Shown here: piece after piece, positions 27,235-36,310 of the stretch
How positions within the stretch are numbered: the first letter of the stretch is position 1
Layout: each line of letters starts with the position of its first letter
DNA from: an uncultured Pirellulaceae bacterium
GTDB lineage: Bacteria > Planctomycetota > Planctomycetia > Pirellulales > Pirellulaceae
NCBI GenBank assembly: GCA_937929805.1
Contig: CALFUT010000028.1
Coordinates: forward strand, 61,023-125,022
Length of the DNA stretch: 64,000 nt
Direction: 5' to 3'
The notes under the pieces: model-generated
Told to the model about the DNA's origin: nothing
The model's input: only the letters and a program-made list of their open reading frames with translations
Databases searched by the model: none
Program-made: the position numbers and the translations under genes

Positions 27235-28083
27235 TTAACCGTTGGCTTCGGGGTGGTCTTGCGTGAGCAAACGGTAGGTGGCTGGCCGACGATCCTTGAA
27301 CCGGTGGACCTCGTGCTGGCCCGGTACGGCGACTAGATGTTTTTGCCGTGCCGCCGCTGGGTCGATGGTTGCGTAAAGGATTTCCTCGTCCGAGTGATCG
27401 GCCGAGGCTAGGGCGCCACCTTTCGGGTCACAGATTTTGCTTTTGCCGATGAACTCAAAACCGCGTTCGACACCGACACGGTTAATCGACATGTAGTAAA
27501 CGTTGTTTTCGAGTGCTCGTGCGTTGGGAATGAAGTCGGCCACGCGTCCAGAACCGGGCGGCCAATTGGTTGGCAACGCGATTAGGTCCGCCCCTGCCAA
27601 GGCCAATGAACGGGCGGCCTCGGGGAACGAGCTGTCGTAGCAAATGTTCAGGCCGACGTTCAATTCACCTGCAGCGAACACAGCGTCAGCACAACTGCCG
27701 GAAGTTGTAAAGCGATCAACACCCAAAAACGGCAGGTGAATTTTTCGGTAATGTCCGATCACACCCTCACCGCTAACCAAAGCGACGGAATTGTACAGCC
27801 GTTTGTCGCTCGTCCGTTCGAGGAACCCAAACACGACTCGCGTTTTCAAGTCCGCACACATTTGGCGGACCTGCGCGATGGAATCGCCGTCCATGTCCTG
27901 CGAGTACTCAAACGCTTCCTCGAAAGATTCGAAGCAGTACCCGGTGGTGGTGCATTCGGGGAAAACGGTTAGCTGAGCACCGGCGGAAGTCGTTTGCTTC
28001 AATCGGCTGTGGATTTTCTCTAAATTGGCATGCGCGTCGGCAAAGGCGATATCCATTTGAACGCCAGCAATTTTTACAGGCAT
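27235..28083 (-). CDS. Carbon-nitrogen hydrolase (nitrilase superfamily)
   Basis: 282 aa from ATG 28083 (MPVKIAGVQMDI). The Glu-Lys-Cys triad is visible: E in TVFPECTTTGY, K in HYRKIHLPFLG, C in LNICYDSSFPE. The segment NWPPGSG and the overall length fit amidases of the aliphatic or omega-amidase type rather than true nitrilases. Cytosolic. The substrate cannot be assigned. It lies 75 bases downstream of the cytochrome gene on the same strand, so cotranscription is possible. Confidence 0.9.
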   Translation of the reverse strand: MPVKIAGVQMDIAFADAHANLEKIHSRLKQTTSAGAQLTVFPECTTTGYCFESFEEAFEYSQDMDGDSIAQVRQMCADLKTRVVFGFLERTSDKRLYNSVALVSGEGVIGHYRKIHLPFLGVDRFTTSGSCADAVFAAGELNVGLNICYDSSFPEAARSLALAGADLIALPTNWPPGSGRVADFIPNARALENNVYYMSINRVGVERGFEFIGKSKICDPKGGALASADHSDEEILYATIDPAAARQKHLVAVPGQHEVHRFKDRRPATYRLLTQDHPEANG

Positions 28084-28158
28084 GAGAATGCTCCGTTTGA
28101 TTTTTTGTGTTCGCCTATTGTCGGCCCAGCGGGAAGGCGGCATTCAGGCTGGGGCAGT

Positions 28159-30525
28159 TTATTGCAACTCTCGGGCTTGCAACTCTCGGGCCAACTGCCG
28201 ATAGGCGGCGTTGTTGGGTGCTAGTTTTAGCAAACGAGTAACTAAGCTTTTTGCCTGTTTCCGATCACCCGTCTGGCTGAAGACGGCTGCCGCAGTGTAC
28301 AGATAAGTCTCGTCTTCTGGGCGTTGTTCCAAGCATTTTAATAAGTGCCGTTTGGCCAAAGGATAGTCTTTCAGCAGGACGCAAGACATCGCGAAGCGGA
28401 AGTGAGTCGAATGGTTTTCCGTCAGTGCCTCGCTAAGTTTCAGATCTCGTTTGAGCAACTGGTGTTCTTCATCGCGTAAAGTTGCGACTCGTTGCGCGAT
28501 TGCATCGATGTTCATTCCTTGAGATCCATTTCCCGAGGCATGCTGCTCAAGGATCGTGGCCAGCCTTGATCGAGGCCCCGCCATCGCGCCGTTCATCTCG
28601 ATCGCTCGTTCGTAAGCACGTTGCGCTCGGTCGATCTGTCGTGTTCGCTCGAAGAAGCTGCCCAGCATCATTTGGCCACCGGGCCGATCTTGATTAAGTC
28701 GCAGAAAGTCTTCGTACTCTTTTAGGTTTTCGGAATACGCGGTGCGCTGCGATGGCGAGGCTAAGCGGTTTCTGACGTCGGACGGCACGGACATCGCGAA
28801 CTGTGCCGCTTCGAGTCGAACCTGACGCGACGGGGAAGAAAGCGATGGCAGAACGGCCTGAAGGATTGTGGCAGTTTGGTCCGGGAATGTACCCAGCAGT
28901 CCGCTCAGGCGTCGGATCGCGGCAACTTGCAGTTGAGGTTCCGATGATTGGGCTAAGTCCAACGCCGCGTCGAGTGATTCACGATTTTGCACGCTCCCCA
29001 ATATCGCGCTTGATCGAATGAGCGTCGGCGCGGTTGCATCTTTCGCCAGACGAGCGAGCGTATCGGCGTTTTTCGAAAGGCCCAACGCCAAGTCTTCGTA
29101 GTATTGAGTTTTCGGCGGTGAAGTTTCTGCCGGGTACCACTTCTCGACCGCCGCCAACATCTGCTCGTTGATTCGTTTCAGCTCTTTCGAGATTTCTTGA
29201 TCGCCGTTCTCGGCCGCAATGATCCAATCTAAGTACTGCGATGGAGGGCGACGGTTTTTATTGTCAGCAAGTTTCGTTTCATCAATGTGGCACGCGGTGC
29301 AAGCGTTGGGGGTTCCCGTGCTGACGCTCAGGTCAGGTCGAGGGACACGAAAGCTGTGGTCGTGTCTCTGGTCGACCGCCATGTACGTCGTATGAGGCAT
29401 GTGACAGTTGATGCACATCGCTCCCTCCGTTCCCGGCTGGTGAAAGTGGTGGCTGATCGAATCGTACTTTCCGGCCGAGTGTTGATGACATGAGGTGCAA
29501 ACTTGATTGCCATCGTGCTTAAGTTTCGTCGAGTGCGGATCGTGACAATCGCTGCAGCGAATGCCCTTGTGAAACATTTTGCTTTGCAAGAACGAGCCGT
29601 ACACATAGTCTTCGTCTCGGATTTGGCCGTCGGCATGGTAGATTGGTTCTTGGATGATTTGAACGGCGTAGAATTCGTCAAACCGGCAGCCGGCGGTGAA
29701 GCCTTCGTTGACCACCGTTCGCCGCGAATGGCAGGGCGCACAGGTTTCGACTTGCGCGATGTTGCTTTCTGTTTTCAGGTTTGGAAGGCCGGTGCCGTGA
29801 TGCCGATCCCAGAACAAACCTTTGTTCTCTGCAATTTCTTGGTGCAGGCTTCCCGGACCGTGACATGACTCGCAACTGACATCAATCTCGGTGAACGTTG
29901 TCGCGAAACGGTTGGATCGTACGTCAAAACCTTTGCGCAAGTTTGTGCTATGGCATTCGGCACAACTGACATTCCAATTCTGAGTCTCACCCGTCCAGTG
30001 CAGTGGGTCATCGGGCTCGAGTTTATCGAAGACGTCTGGCGGTTGCAGGTAAAACCATTCTTTTTTACCGGTGTCCCACGATAGCCGCAGCACCTGAACA
30101 CGTCCGATTGCGTTTTCTGGGGCGTCCTCTGGAGGCGACTCGATTTCCACCATGAACTGCTGCAGCGGTTCGACTCCAAATGTGTACTTCACCTCGTAGT
30201 CGTGCAGTTGACCGTCAGGCCCTTCGGTTTGGACCATGAATTTGGAGCCGTCTCGATACATCTTGGACGTGACGCCAAATTTAGTCAGCGTTTGATTTTC
30301 AAAGTTAGCCAGCACGGTCGAATCGTCTGCGACGGTCATCGCAAGGTCATGGTGCGAGCCGTGAAAGAGAGACGCTTGTTCTTGGTGGCACTCGACGCAC
30401 GATTTGCGACCGACGAATTCGGCGGTGGAATCGACCGGAAGCCCCGAATAGTAGTCCGCCAGCAGGTACCCTCCGACCAACGTCAGGATGATGGCGGTGA
30501 GAATGATCGATTTGGAGCGGTTCAT
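28159..30525 (-). CDS. Octahaem cytochrome c with HEAT-like and TPR-like repeats
   Basis: 788 aa. An N-terminal signal anchor (residues about 7-25) places it in the periplasm. Eight CxxCH haem sites are present: CVECH, CAECH, CESCH, CAPCH, CSDCH, CTSCH, CINCH and CTACH, all in the first 430 residues. Then come HEAT-like helices (ILGSVQNRESLDAALDLAQ...), and TPR-like repeats to the end (FFERTRQIDRAQRAYERAIEMNG; ETYLYTAAAVFSQTGDRKQA). The gene ends in a small duplication, ARELQ twice. The architecture is common in planctomycetes; electron donor and acceptor are unknown. Confidence 0.9.
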   Translation of the reverse strand: MNRSKSIILTAIILTLVGGYLLADYYSGLPVDSTAEFVGRKSCVECHQEQASLFHGSHHDLAMTVADDSTVLANFENQTLTKFGVTSKMYRDGSKFMVQTEGPDGQLHDYEVKYTFGVEPLQQFMVEIESPPEDAPENAIGRVQVLRLSWDTGKKEWFYLQPPDVFDKLEPDDPLHWTGETQNWNVSCAECHSTNLRKGFDVRSNRFATTFTEIDVSCESCHGPGSLHQEIAENKGLFWDRHHGTGLPNLKTESNIAQVETCAPCHSRRTVVNEGFTAGCRFDEFYAVQIIQEPIYHADGQIRDEDYVYGSFLQSKMFHKGIRCSDCHDPHSTKLKHDGNQVCTSCHQHSAGKYDSISHHFHQPGTEGAMCINCHMPHTTYMAVDQRHDHSFRVPRPDLSVSTGTPNACTACHIDETKLADNKNRRPPSQYLDWIIAAENGDQEISKELKRINEQMLAAVEKWYPAETSPPKTQYYEDLALGLSKNADTLARLAKDATAPTLIRSSAILGSVQNRESLDAALDLAQSSEPQLQVAAIRRLSGLLGTFPDQTATILQAVLPSLSSPSRQVRLEAAQFAMSVPSDVRNRLASPSQRTAYSENLKEYEDFLRLNQDRPGGQMMLGSFFERTRQIDRAQRAYERAIEMNGAMAGPRSRLATILEQHASGNGSQGMNIDAIAQRVATLRDEEHQLLKRDLKLSEALTENHSTHFRFAMSCVLLKDYPLAKRHLLKCLEQRPEDETYLYTAAAVFSQTGDRKQAKSLVTRLLKLAPNNAAYRQLARELQARELQ

Positions 30526-30792
30526 GGCGACATTGGTCGGGACGGAGTGCGGCTACGACATTCGCCGCAGCTTTATCATCATAGCTTGGGCACAAACGAA
30601 CGGGAACGGCTTCGTGCTTTGTCACAACGTTATGTTCCGGTTGGTGATCGGCGAAAGGCACCGAAAAACGCAAAAACTTCTTGGTCGCCAACCAGAACGC
30701 CTAGCAGTCACAAAGCAAAAGATACAATCTCGAATTGGGCCCATGTGTTAGACTTTTTGTCGCACGCAGAAAGTCAGCGCGAAGCGGCAAAA

Positions 30793-32190
30793 ATGTTCAT
30801 GTCATCTGACGCAAACGCTATGTCGAAATCTAACTCATCCAAGAGGGAATCCGAGCGTTCAGAATGGCTCCGGTCTAAACTTGAGGCGGCGGGGTGTGCG
30901 GACGGATGTTTTCGACTGTCCACCCTGCCCCGTCCTGCGTTCGCTGTTGAAAAGAACAGCATCGGAAACGGACTGGCTTGGTGCCCGCAGGGATTGCCTG
31001 ACGGAGGCTCCATCCATGTAGCCAGTTCTCGATTGAGCCGACAGCTTGAGTCATTTCCCGTTTGGTTTGATGCGATCCGTACGTTCGGAAGTAACTTTGA
31101 ACGAGACTGCCACTTCATTGTTACTTCCGAAACGACCACCGCCGATCGCTGGGTCGTTCGACTGGGTGAGCTATTCGATCTACCGATAGTCCGTGTTGCA
31201 CGATTTCCGAAACGAGTAACCGCGAAATGGATCGGGCAACAAAAATTAAAATCGTCGGGACGGCTTCGGACGATGTGGATCGAACCAGCCTTGGATGTTT
31301 CGCAGGATGATGTTTTGATCTCCATTGCCAGTGAAGTCCGTGTCCTGCGAGTTCGCGGCGGCGGTAATGTTCATCGGGCCATCATGCGGCGGTTGGAAAC
31401 CAGCAGCGGACGAACGTGGTTGTTGGTTGACCCGTCGCTAACCAAGCAAACTGAGTTTGAGAAAATAATCCGGGCCGGTGCGACTGGCTGGTGGTTGTAC
31501 CCGTCCCAGCAGGAGGGCCCGGATCCACCGATTTCGGACACGGATCGAAAAAATGCGGAACAGAAAGAAGCACCTTCCACGCAAGCGAAAGTGATCGCGG
31601 CGCAACAGATTGACTCATCTCAGTACGCGATCCATTGGACTCGCCGTCGCCATGGGGCGTGGCCCGATCAAAGCGATCCAGATTACTTGGACGATCTGAT
31701 TTTTCGCAGGGACTCGAGTGATCACCGAACGCTATCGGTGCTGCGAAGGATTCTGATGACTCAACGCTTGATCGCCAGCAACGCGTTGACTCGTGACGCT
31801 ACGCCGGTCGTTTGTTTCGCCGATGTTCGACTTGCCGAAATCAAGAATCGACGCACGTTCCGCAATCACTTGGGGCGTTGGGATTTTGAGCCCTACGGAA
31901 TCGCGATTCGGAAAGAGACGCTGAAGAAACACGGTGCTCGGGCTGTGATTTATGGCGACGAAAGTGACTGGAACGAGCTGGCCAAACCTGATCGTCCTTT
32001 TTTTCAGCTGGCAGGCGAAGATAAAGATCCGACCCACGATTGGCGGTCGGAACGCGAGATTCGTCTGTGCGGTGATCTTGCGTTGAAGCGAATTGGGCCG
32101 GCGGATGCTGTCGTGTTCGTTCCAGCGACTGAAGACGCGCAGCAGATTGCTGCGTTGAGTCGTTGGCCGGTGGTGGTGTTGGATGATTAA
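30793..32190 (+). CDS. Unknown protein with AbiGi/DUF2971-like C-terminus
   Basis: 465 aa from the ATG at 30793 (a second at 30799). The open frame extends far upstream, but only as the antisense of the cytochrome gene, which I discount. The N-terminal half (about 60-250) looks like an alpha/beta nucleotide-binding fold (ALDVSQDDVLISIASEVRVLRVRGGGN). The C-terminal half has VVCFADVRLAEI, GRWDFEPYGIAIRKE, ARAVIYGDES and DWRSEREIRL, an order that resembles AbiGi/DUF2971 proteins linked to abortive infection. This is a motif-level resemblance only. No signal peptide. Confidence 0.6.
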   Translation: MFMSSDANAMSKSNSSKRESERSEWLRSKLEAAGCADGCFRLSTLPRPAFAVEKNSIGNGLAWCPQGLPDGGSIHVASSRLSRQLESFPVWFDAIRTFGSNFERDCHFIVTSETTTADRWVVRLGELFDLPIVRVARFPKRVTAKWIGQQKLKSSGRLRTMWIEPALDVSQDDVLISIASEVRVLRVRGGGNVHRAIMRRLETSSGRTWLLVDPSLTKQTEFEKIIRAGATGWWLYPSQQEGPDPPISDTDRKNAEQKEAPSTQAKVIAAQQIDSSQYAIHWTRRRHGAWPDQSDPDYLDDLIFRRDSSDHRTLSVLRRILMTQRLIASNALTRDATPVVCFADVRLAEIKNRRTFRNHLGRWDFEPYGIAIRKETLKKHGARAVIYGDESDWNELAKPDRPFFQLAGEDKDPTHDWRSEREIRLCGDLALKRIGPADAVVFVPATEDAQQIAALSRWPVVVLDD

Positions 32191-32373
32191 GTTCGATCCG
32201 AGCCACATTTTTTTGCTAGAGGGGCGAACCAATTACTTGTTAGCTGCGTAAACGGATGCCGCAACGCTGCACGGATTCGCTAGCGTTGTCAGTCATAGGA
32301 TAGAAACGGCTTGCTGCCGTGTTCGGAATTCTGTATTTACGCAGCAGAAATCTTTAGCGCCTCAGGTCAATGG

Positions 32374-33999
32374 ATGGACCAAACGTTGCCTTCAAGACAC
32401 GTAAAACCTAGAAAAAATCAGCCACACTCTCGGCTGCAGGCTGCTCTGTCAGCCTGTGCGACGATGACGTTTTTGGCATCCATGGGGATGGTTACCATCG
32501 GCTGTCAGACTGGAATAGGCGCCAATCAAAGCGAATTGCCGGTCCCTGCGGCTCATCTTGATCCTGAGCAATTTGACTCTGTTCGTTATCAAAGTCCCGG
32601 TGGATCTGGGTCGTCCAATGCCCCCGCTGCGGGTGGATTACGCCGACAGCCACGCAAAGAGATTTACAAACCCGATCCGTGGGAAAAGTTGGCTCCCGGT
32701 GCCAATGGCGAAGAAATTGATCAATCCAGAGTCATTGCTGACCTAGTCTTTCAAGGCAATCGGGTTGTTTCAGATCAACAGATCATGAACACAATTCGTA
32801 CTCGTATCGGTCGTTACTTTGACGAAGACAAACTTCAACGGGACGTCGACAGTCTGTGGCGACTTCCTGAAATTAGCCGCGTCAACGGTCCTTACATCAA
32901 CCGCGGTCAAGACGGCATCGTCATCACGTTTGACATCGTCGAACACCAAGTGATCCGTGCGATCAAATTCGTCGGCAATCGCGGAATCTCAGATCGCAAT
33001 CTTAGAAAAAAGTCGGGCCTTGAAGAGGGGACTCCCTTCAACGCTCATGAAGTCCGTCTCGCCAAGACACGTTTGGAAGATTTCTACAAGGAAAAAGGTT
33101 TTCCACGCACGCAGGTCGAAATATCCAACGACGAACGCAATGATCCGGCCACTGTGGTATTTTTGATCCATGAAGACCAGCGGCAACGTGTTTGGGATGT
33201 TGAGTTCGAAGGGAATGAGCTTGCTTCCGACGCACGGCTGAAGAGCTTTATCGAGTCCAAGCCGGGGATCGCGAAGCTGATCGGTGGCAATGTCAATCGA
33301 GACGAAATCGAACAGGACGTGCTGCGTCTGACCAACTACTATCGAACACTCGGTTACTTTAACGCTCGCATCGGCCGAGAGATCAGCGAAAGCAACGATG
33401 GAAAATGGGTCACCATTCGGTTCATCATTGATGAAGGCCCTCGCTACAAAATTCGTAGCGTCGCGTTTATTGGAAACAAAGCGTATCAATCCGAACAGCT
33501 GCTGGGATTGCTGGAGCTGAAGCCGGGTGCGGATGGAGTTCCCGAATTTAACTCGACCAAGATGAATTCGGATGTAAGAGCACTTCGCGAACTGTACGGA
33601 ACCGAAGGGTTCGTGTTTGCCACCGTTCAAGCTGAGCCAAGATTCCTTGAGGAGCCCGGCTTGCTGGACATGGTTTACAAAATTAACGAGGGCGAACAGT
33701 ATCGCGTTGGCGAGATCAACGTTCACTTCGAAGGTGATTTTGGGATTACTCGTCGCGAGGTCGTCTTGAGCCGACTAGGTTTAAGCCCGGGCGACAAAAT
33801 TGACTCCAACAAGATCCGAAAAGGCGAACGGGCTCTTGGTTCATCTCAGATCTTTGCCGCGGCGGGAACGCCGGGTGCTCAGCCTCCGAAGATTGTTGTG
33901 CGGCCTCCGGAACTTGGTGAGCAAGGCTCGGGAACAAGAGGTGGCGAACCTCCAACCAGACTAAGCAACCGCAACGGTTCGGGAACGACCCGACGTTAA
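32374..33999 (+). CDS. POTRA-repeat protein, N-terminal half of a split BamA
   Basis: 541 aa from ATG 32374; a lipoprotein-like signal ends in TIGC. After a low-complexity linker come about five POTRA-like repeats from residue ~115: IADLVFQGNRVVSDQQI, IRAIKFVGNRGISDRNLRKKSG, WDVEFEGNELASDARL, IRSVAFIGNKAYQSEQLL and YRVGEINVHFEGDFGI. It ends in a Gly/Thr-rich tail without any beta-barrel. POTRA domains receive outer-membrane proteins before insertion. The barrel is encoded by the next gene, 46 bases on, so the two probably make one functional BamA. Confidence 0.88.
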   Translation: MDQTLPSRHVKPRKNQPHSRLQAALSACATMTFLASMGMVTIGCQTGIGANQSELPVPAAHLDPEQFDSVRYQSPGGSGSSNAPAAGGLRRQPRKEIYKPDPWEKLAPGANGEEIDQSRVIADLVFQGNRVVSDQQIMNTIRTRIGRYFDEDKLQRDVDSLWRLPEISRVNGPYINRGQDGIVITFDIVEHQVIRAIKFVGNRGISDRNLRKKSGLEEGTPFNAHEVRLAKTRLEDFYKEKGFPRTQVEISNDERNDPATVVFLIHEDQRQRVWDVEFEGNELASDARLKSFIESKPGIAKLIGGNVNRDEIEQDVLRLTNYYRTLGYFNARIGREISESNDGKWVTIRFIIDEGPRYKIRSVAFIGNKAYQSEQLLGLLELKPGADGVPEFNSTKMNSDVRALRELYGTEGFVFATVQAEPRFLEEPGLLDMVYKINEGEQYRVGEINVHFEGDFGITRREVVLSRLGLSPGDKIDSNKIRKGERALGSSQIFAAAGTPGAQPPKIVVRPPELGEQGSGTRGGEPPTRLSNRNGSGTTRR

Positions 34000-34045
34000 C
34001 AGGCACGACGGATCTCCAACCGTCTACGCGAACACAAGAAGCAAC

Positions 34046-35686
34046 ATGCTAAAACAATCGGACAATCTAACCTTATTCGGACTGCTGACGCTGGCGATCG
34101 GTGTGGCGATCAGTACCGGATGTGCTCATACCTGCTGCGGTCTAAACGGGTCGACGGCCAGCTTAAACGCGGGCGAACATCAGCTGCCGGCCGAGCTAAC
34201 AGGTCGAGTCACGCCCTCCGCGTTGGCTCACTACTTGCCGGAAGAATCGGAAATTGTCACCGAACCTCAGCAAAGTGCCTCCACGCGTACGGTCGCGATG
34301 CGAGCTCAAAGCCCAGAGGCCAATGGTTTTGGATTCCCAACTCAAGCGATCCCATCGTACACTCCCAACAACCAGAACGCTCGATTCGGTCAGTCCTATC
34401 AGCAACCAGTCGTCACTTCTGGCAACGGCCAAGCCGTGGGTCAACAAACCAGCTACCAGTACCCTGAGCTTGCCACGCCCGGAGGAAGCAGCATCCCCGG
34501 CAACGGTTTGCCCTCGCCCAACATTGGCCCACCCAACGAATTGAACTCGATCATTCAGCCGTTTGAACGCGGCGGAAACGCGACCTTTCCCAGTGAGTTT
34601 CCAACCAACTACGCCGATATCGACGTCTACGTGACAGAAACTCAGACGGGTAGCATCAACTTTGGTGGAGCGTTCAACAGCGATAACGGCTTGGTAGGCC
34701 AAGTGATTATCAACGAGAAGAACTTCGACATCACGCGGTTCCCGCGAAGGTTTCGAGACATTACCGATGGGACGGCATGGCGTGGAGCCGGTCAAAACTT
34801 CCGCCTGGAACTGGTTCCGGGTTCCGACCTGCAGCGATACCTCGTTAGCTTCTCCGAGCCATTCCTGTTTGGAACCAATTATAGCTTTAGTGCCAGTGGC
34901 TACCTGTTTGATCGTCGCTACTTTGATTGGAATGAAAATCGGCTGGGAGGTCGAATTTCGGTTGGACGGCGGCTAACACCCGACTTGTCTTTCAGTCTTG
35001 GTCTGAGAATGGAACGAGTCGAACTCGACAACCCACGCAACATGTCTTCGGATACGCTCAACGATATTGTGAACGAAAAATTTGGCTTATTTTTGGCCAA
35101 TGCCGGTTTGATCCGAGACACGCGTGACCATCCGTTTTTGGCAACCGAGGGTACCTACTTCTCGGCGACGGTCAGCCAAGCGTTTGGTGATTTCAGCTAC
35201 ACACGTGGAGACCTTGATTGGCGAGCCTATCGATTGATGTACCAGCGTCCTGACGGATCGGGGCGTCACACGATCAGCTACGGAACCAAATTGGGAGTCA
35301 GTGGATCTGACACGCCACTCTTTGAAAACTATATCGCTGGTGGATTTTCGACCATGCGAGGTTTCGATTTCCGAGGGGTCGGGCCAATCGAAGGTGACAT
35401 CCGAGTCGGTGGTCAGTTTCAATGGTTGAACACGGTGGAGTACAACTTCCCGCTGACGGCGGACGACATGGTCAAAGGCGTCGTGTTCTGTGACTTCGGA
35501 ACGATCGAAGACAACGTAGGCATCAACCCGGACGATTTTCGAGTCGCTCCCGGTGTGGGTTTGAGAATTTCCGTTCCCGGCTTGGGACTTGGTGCGCCGC
35601 TTGCGTTTGACTTTGCGTTCCCAGTTGCAACCGCGACGGGTGACGAAGAGCAAGTCTTCAGCTTCTATCTTGGAGCGTTGCGATAG
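34046..35686 (+). CDS. BamA/TamA-type outer membrane barrel protein
   Basis: 546 aa. Lipoprotein-like N-terminus (GLLTLAIGVAISTGC), a Gln/Pro/Asn-rich linker to about residue 195, then an Omp85 barrel: GSINFGGAFNSDNGLVGQV, NFRLELVPGSDLQRYLVSF, EPFLFGTNYSFSASG, DLSFSLGLRMERV, the VRGF-box equivalent STMRGFDFRGVG, and the last strand VFSFYLGALR. The final residue is Arg rather than the usual aromatic. No POTRA domains are present; these are in the preceding gene. Its 3' end is repeated almost perfectly, inverted, at the right edge of the window. Confidence 0.9.
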   Translation: MLKQSDNLTLFGLLTLAIGVAISTGCAHTCCGLNGSTASLNAGEHQLPAELTGRVTPSALAHYLPEESEIVTEPQQSASTRTVAMRAQSPEANGFGFPTQAIPSYTPNNQNARFGQSYQQPVVTSGNGQAVGQQTSYQYPELATPGGSSIPGNGLPSPNIGPPNELNSIIQPFERGGNATFPSEFPTNYADIDVYVTETQTGSINFGGAFNSDNGLVGQVIINEKNFDITRFPRRFRDITDGTAWRGAGQNFRLELVPGSDLQRYLVSFSEPFLFGTNYSFSASGYLFDRRYFDWNENRLGGRISVGRRLTPDLSFSLGLRMERVELDNPRNMSSDTLNDIVNEKFGLFLANAGLIRDTRDHPFLATEGTYFSATVSQAFGDFSYTRGDLDWRAYRLMYQRPDGSGRHTISYGTKLGVSGSDTPLFENYIAGGFSTMRGFDFRGVGPIEGDIRVGGQFQWLNTVEYNFPLTADDMVKGVVFCDFGTIEDNVGINPDDFRVAPGVGLRISVPGLGLGAPLAFDFAFPVATATGDEEQVFSFYLGALR

Positions 35687-35699
35687 GCCAAGGCGGCTG

Positions 35700-36090
35700 A
35701 GCGGCATGTTGGAGAAGCCCGAGGCGTTGGTTAATTGCACGTCCGGGAGGGCCGCATGTCCGGGTTGGTTGCACGTCCGGGAGGGCCGAGGCTCCGTCCG
35801 AGCCATACGGATTGATACGCCTGTTGGTTGGTTGCACGTCCGGGAGGGCCGAGGCTCCGTCCGAGCCGGTCTGATTGAAACGCGTTTTGGTTAGTTGGGG
35901 TGCGGGCGGAGCCTTCCCCTCCCTGAGATGGAAACGTTTTTCGTGATGAGCGACGTTTGAGAAGGCCGTCGCATCTTGGTTGGGCCGTCCGTTGGTCGAT
36001 CGCATGTCCGGGAGGGCCGAGGCTCCGTCCGAGCCGCGCGGGGTGATACGCGTTGGGTGATACGCGCGGGGTGATACACATTGGGTGATA
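35700..36090. repeat. Array of GC-rich hairpin repeats downstream of the barrel gene
   Basis: At least four units built from GGGAGGGCCGAGGCTCCGTC plus CGAGCC, each followed by TTGATACGC- or TTGAAACGC-like sequence, and one GGTGCGGGCGGAGCCTTCCC unit like the 52-bp repeat at 23.4 kb. At 36040-36090 short GGGTGATACGCG-like units repeat four times. The array matches 63290-63800 in reverse orientation. No gene between here and the phosphofructokinase. Confidence 0.85.
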
Positions 36091-36310
36091 CGCGTGCTTC
36101 CCGGCCACCTGATCTACCAGCTTTCTACCACTCAAGCCAAGCCACCCCCACTAAACCGCCACAATGGGGGCCATGACCTCCGTGCGGTCTTCATTTTAAC
36201 GACAAGGCAATGTAAGCCGTGATGGTGTTCATTCCTTCGATTTTGAATAAAATTGACGCTCAGTTTGAACCCGTTTTCATAAACCACCAGACGTTAAGAG
36301 GTTTCACATC

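Noticed and set aside
30202..30792. Upstream extension of the 30793 gene
   Set aside because: It is antisense to the N-terminal part of the octahaem cytochrome and the composition is not protein-like.
35700..36135. Minus-strand frames of 115-134 codons rich in LGRSLGPP
   Set aside because: Products of the GC-rich hairpin repeats, repeated identically near 63.5 kb; not genes.
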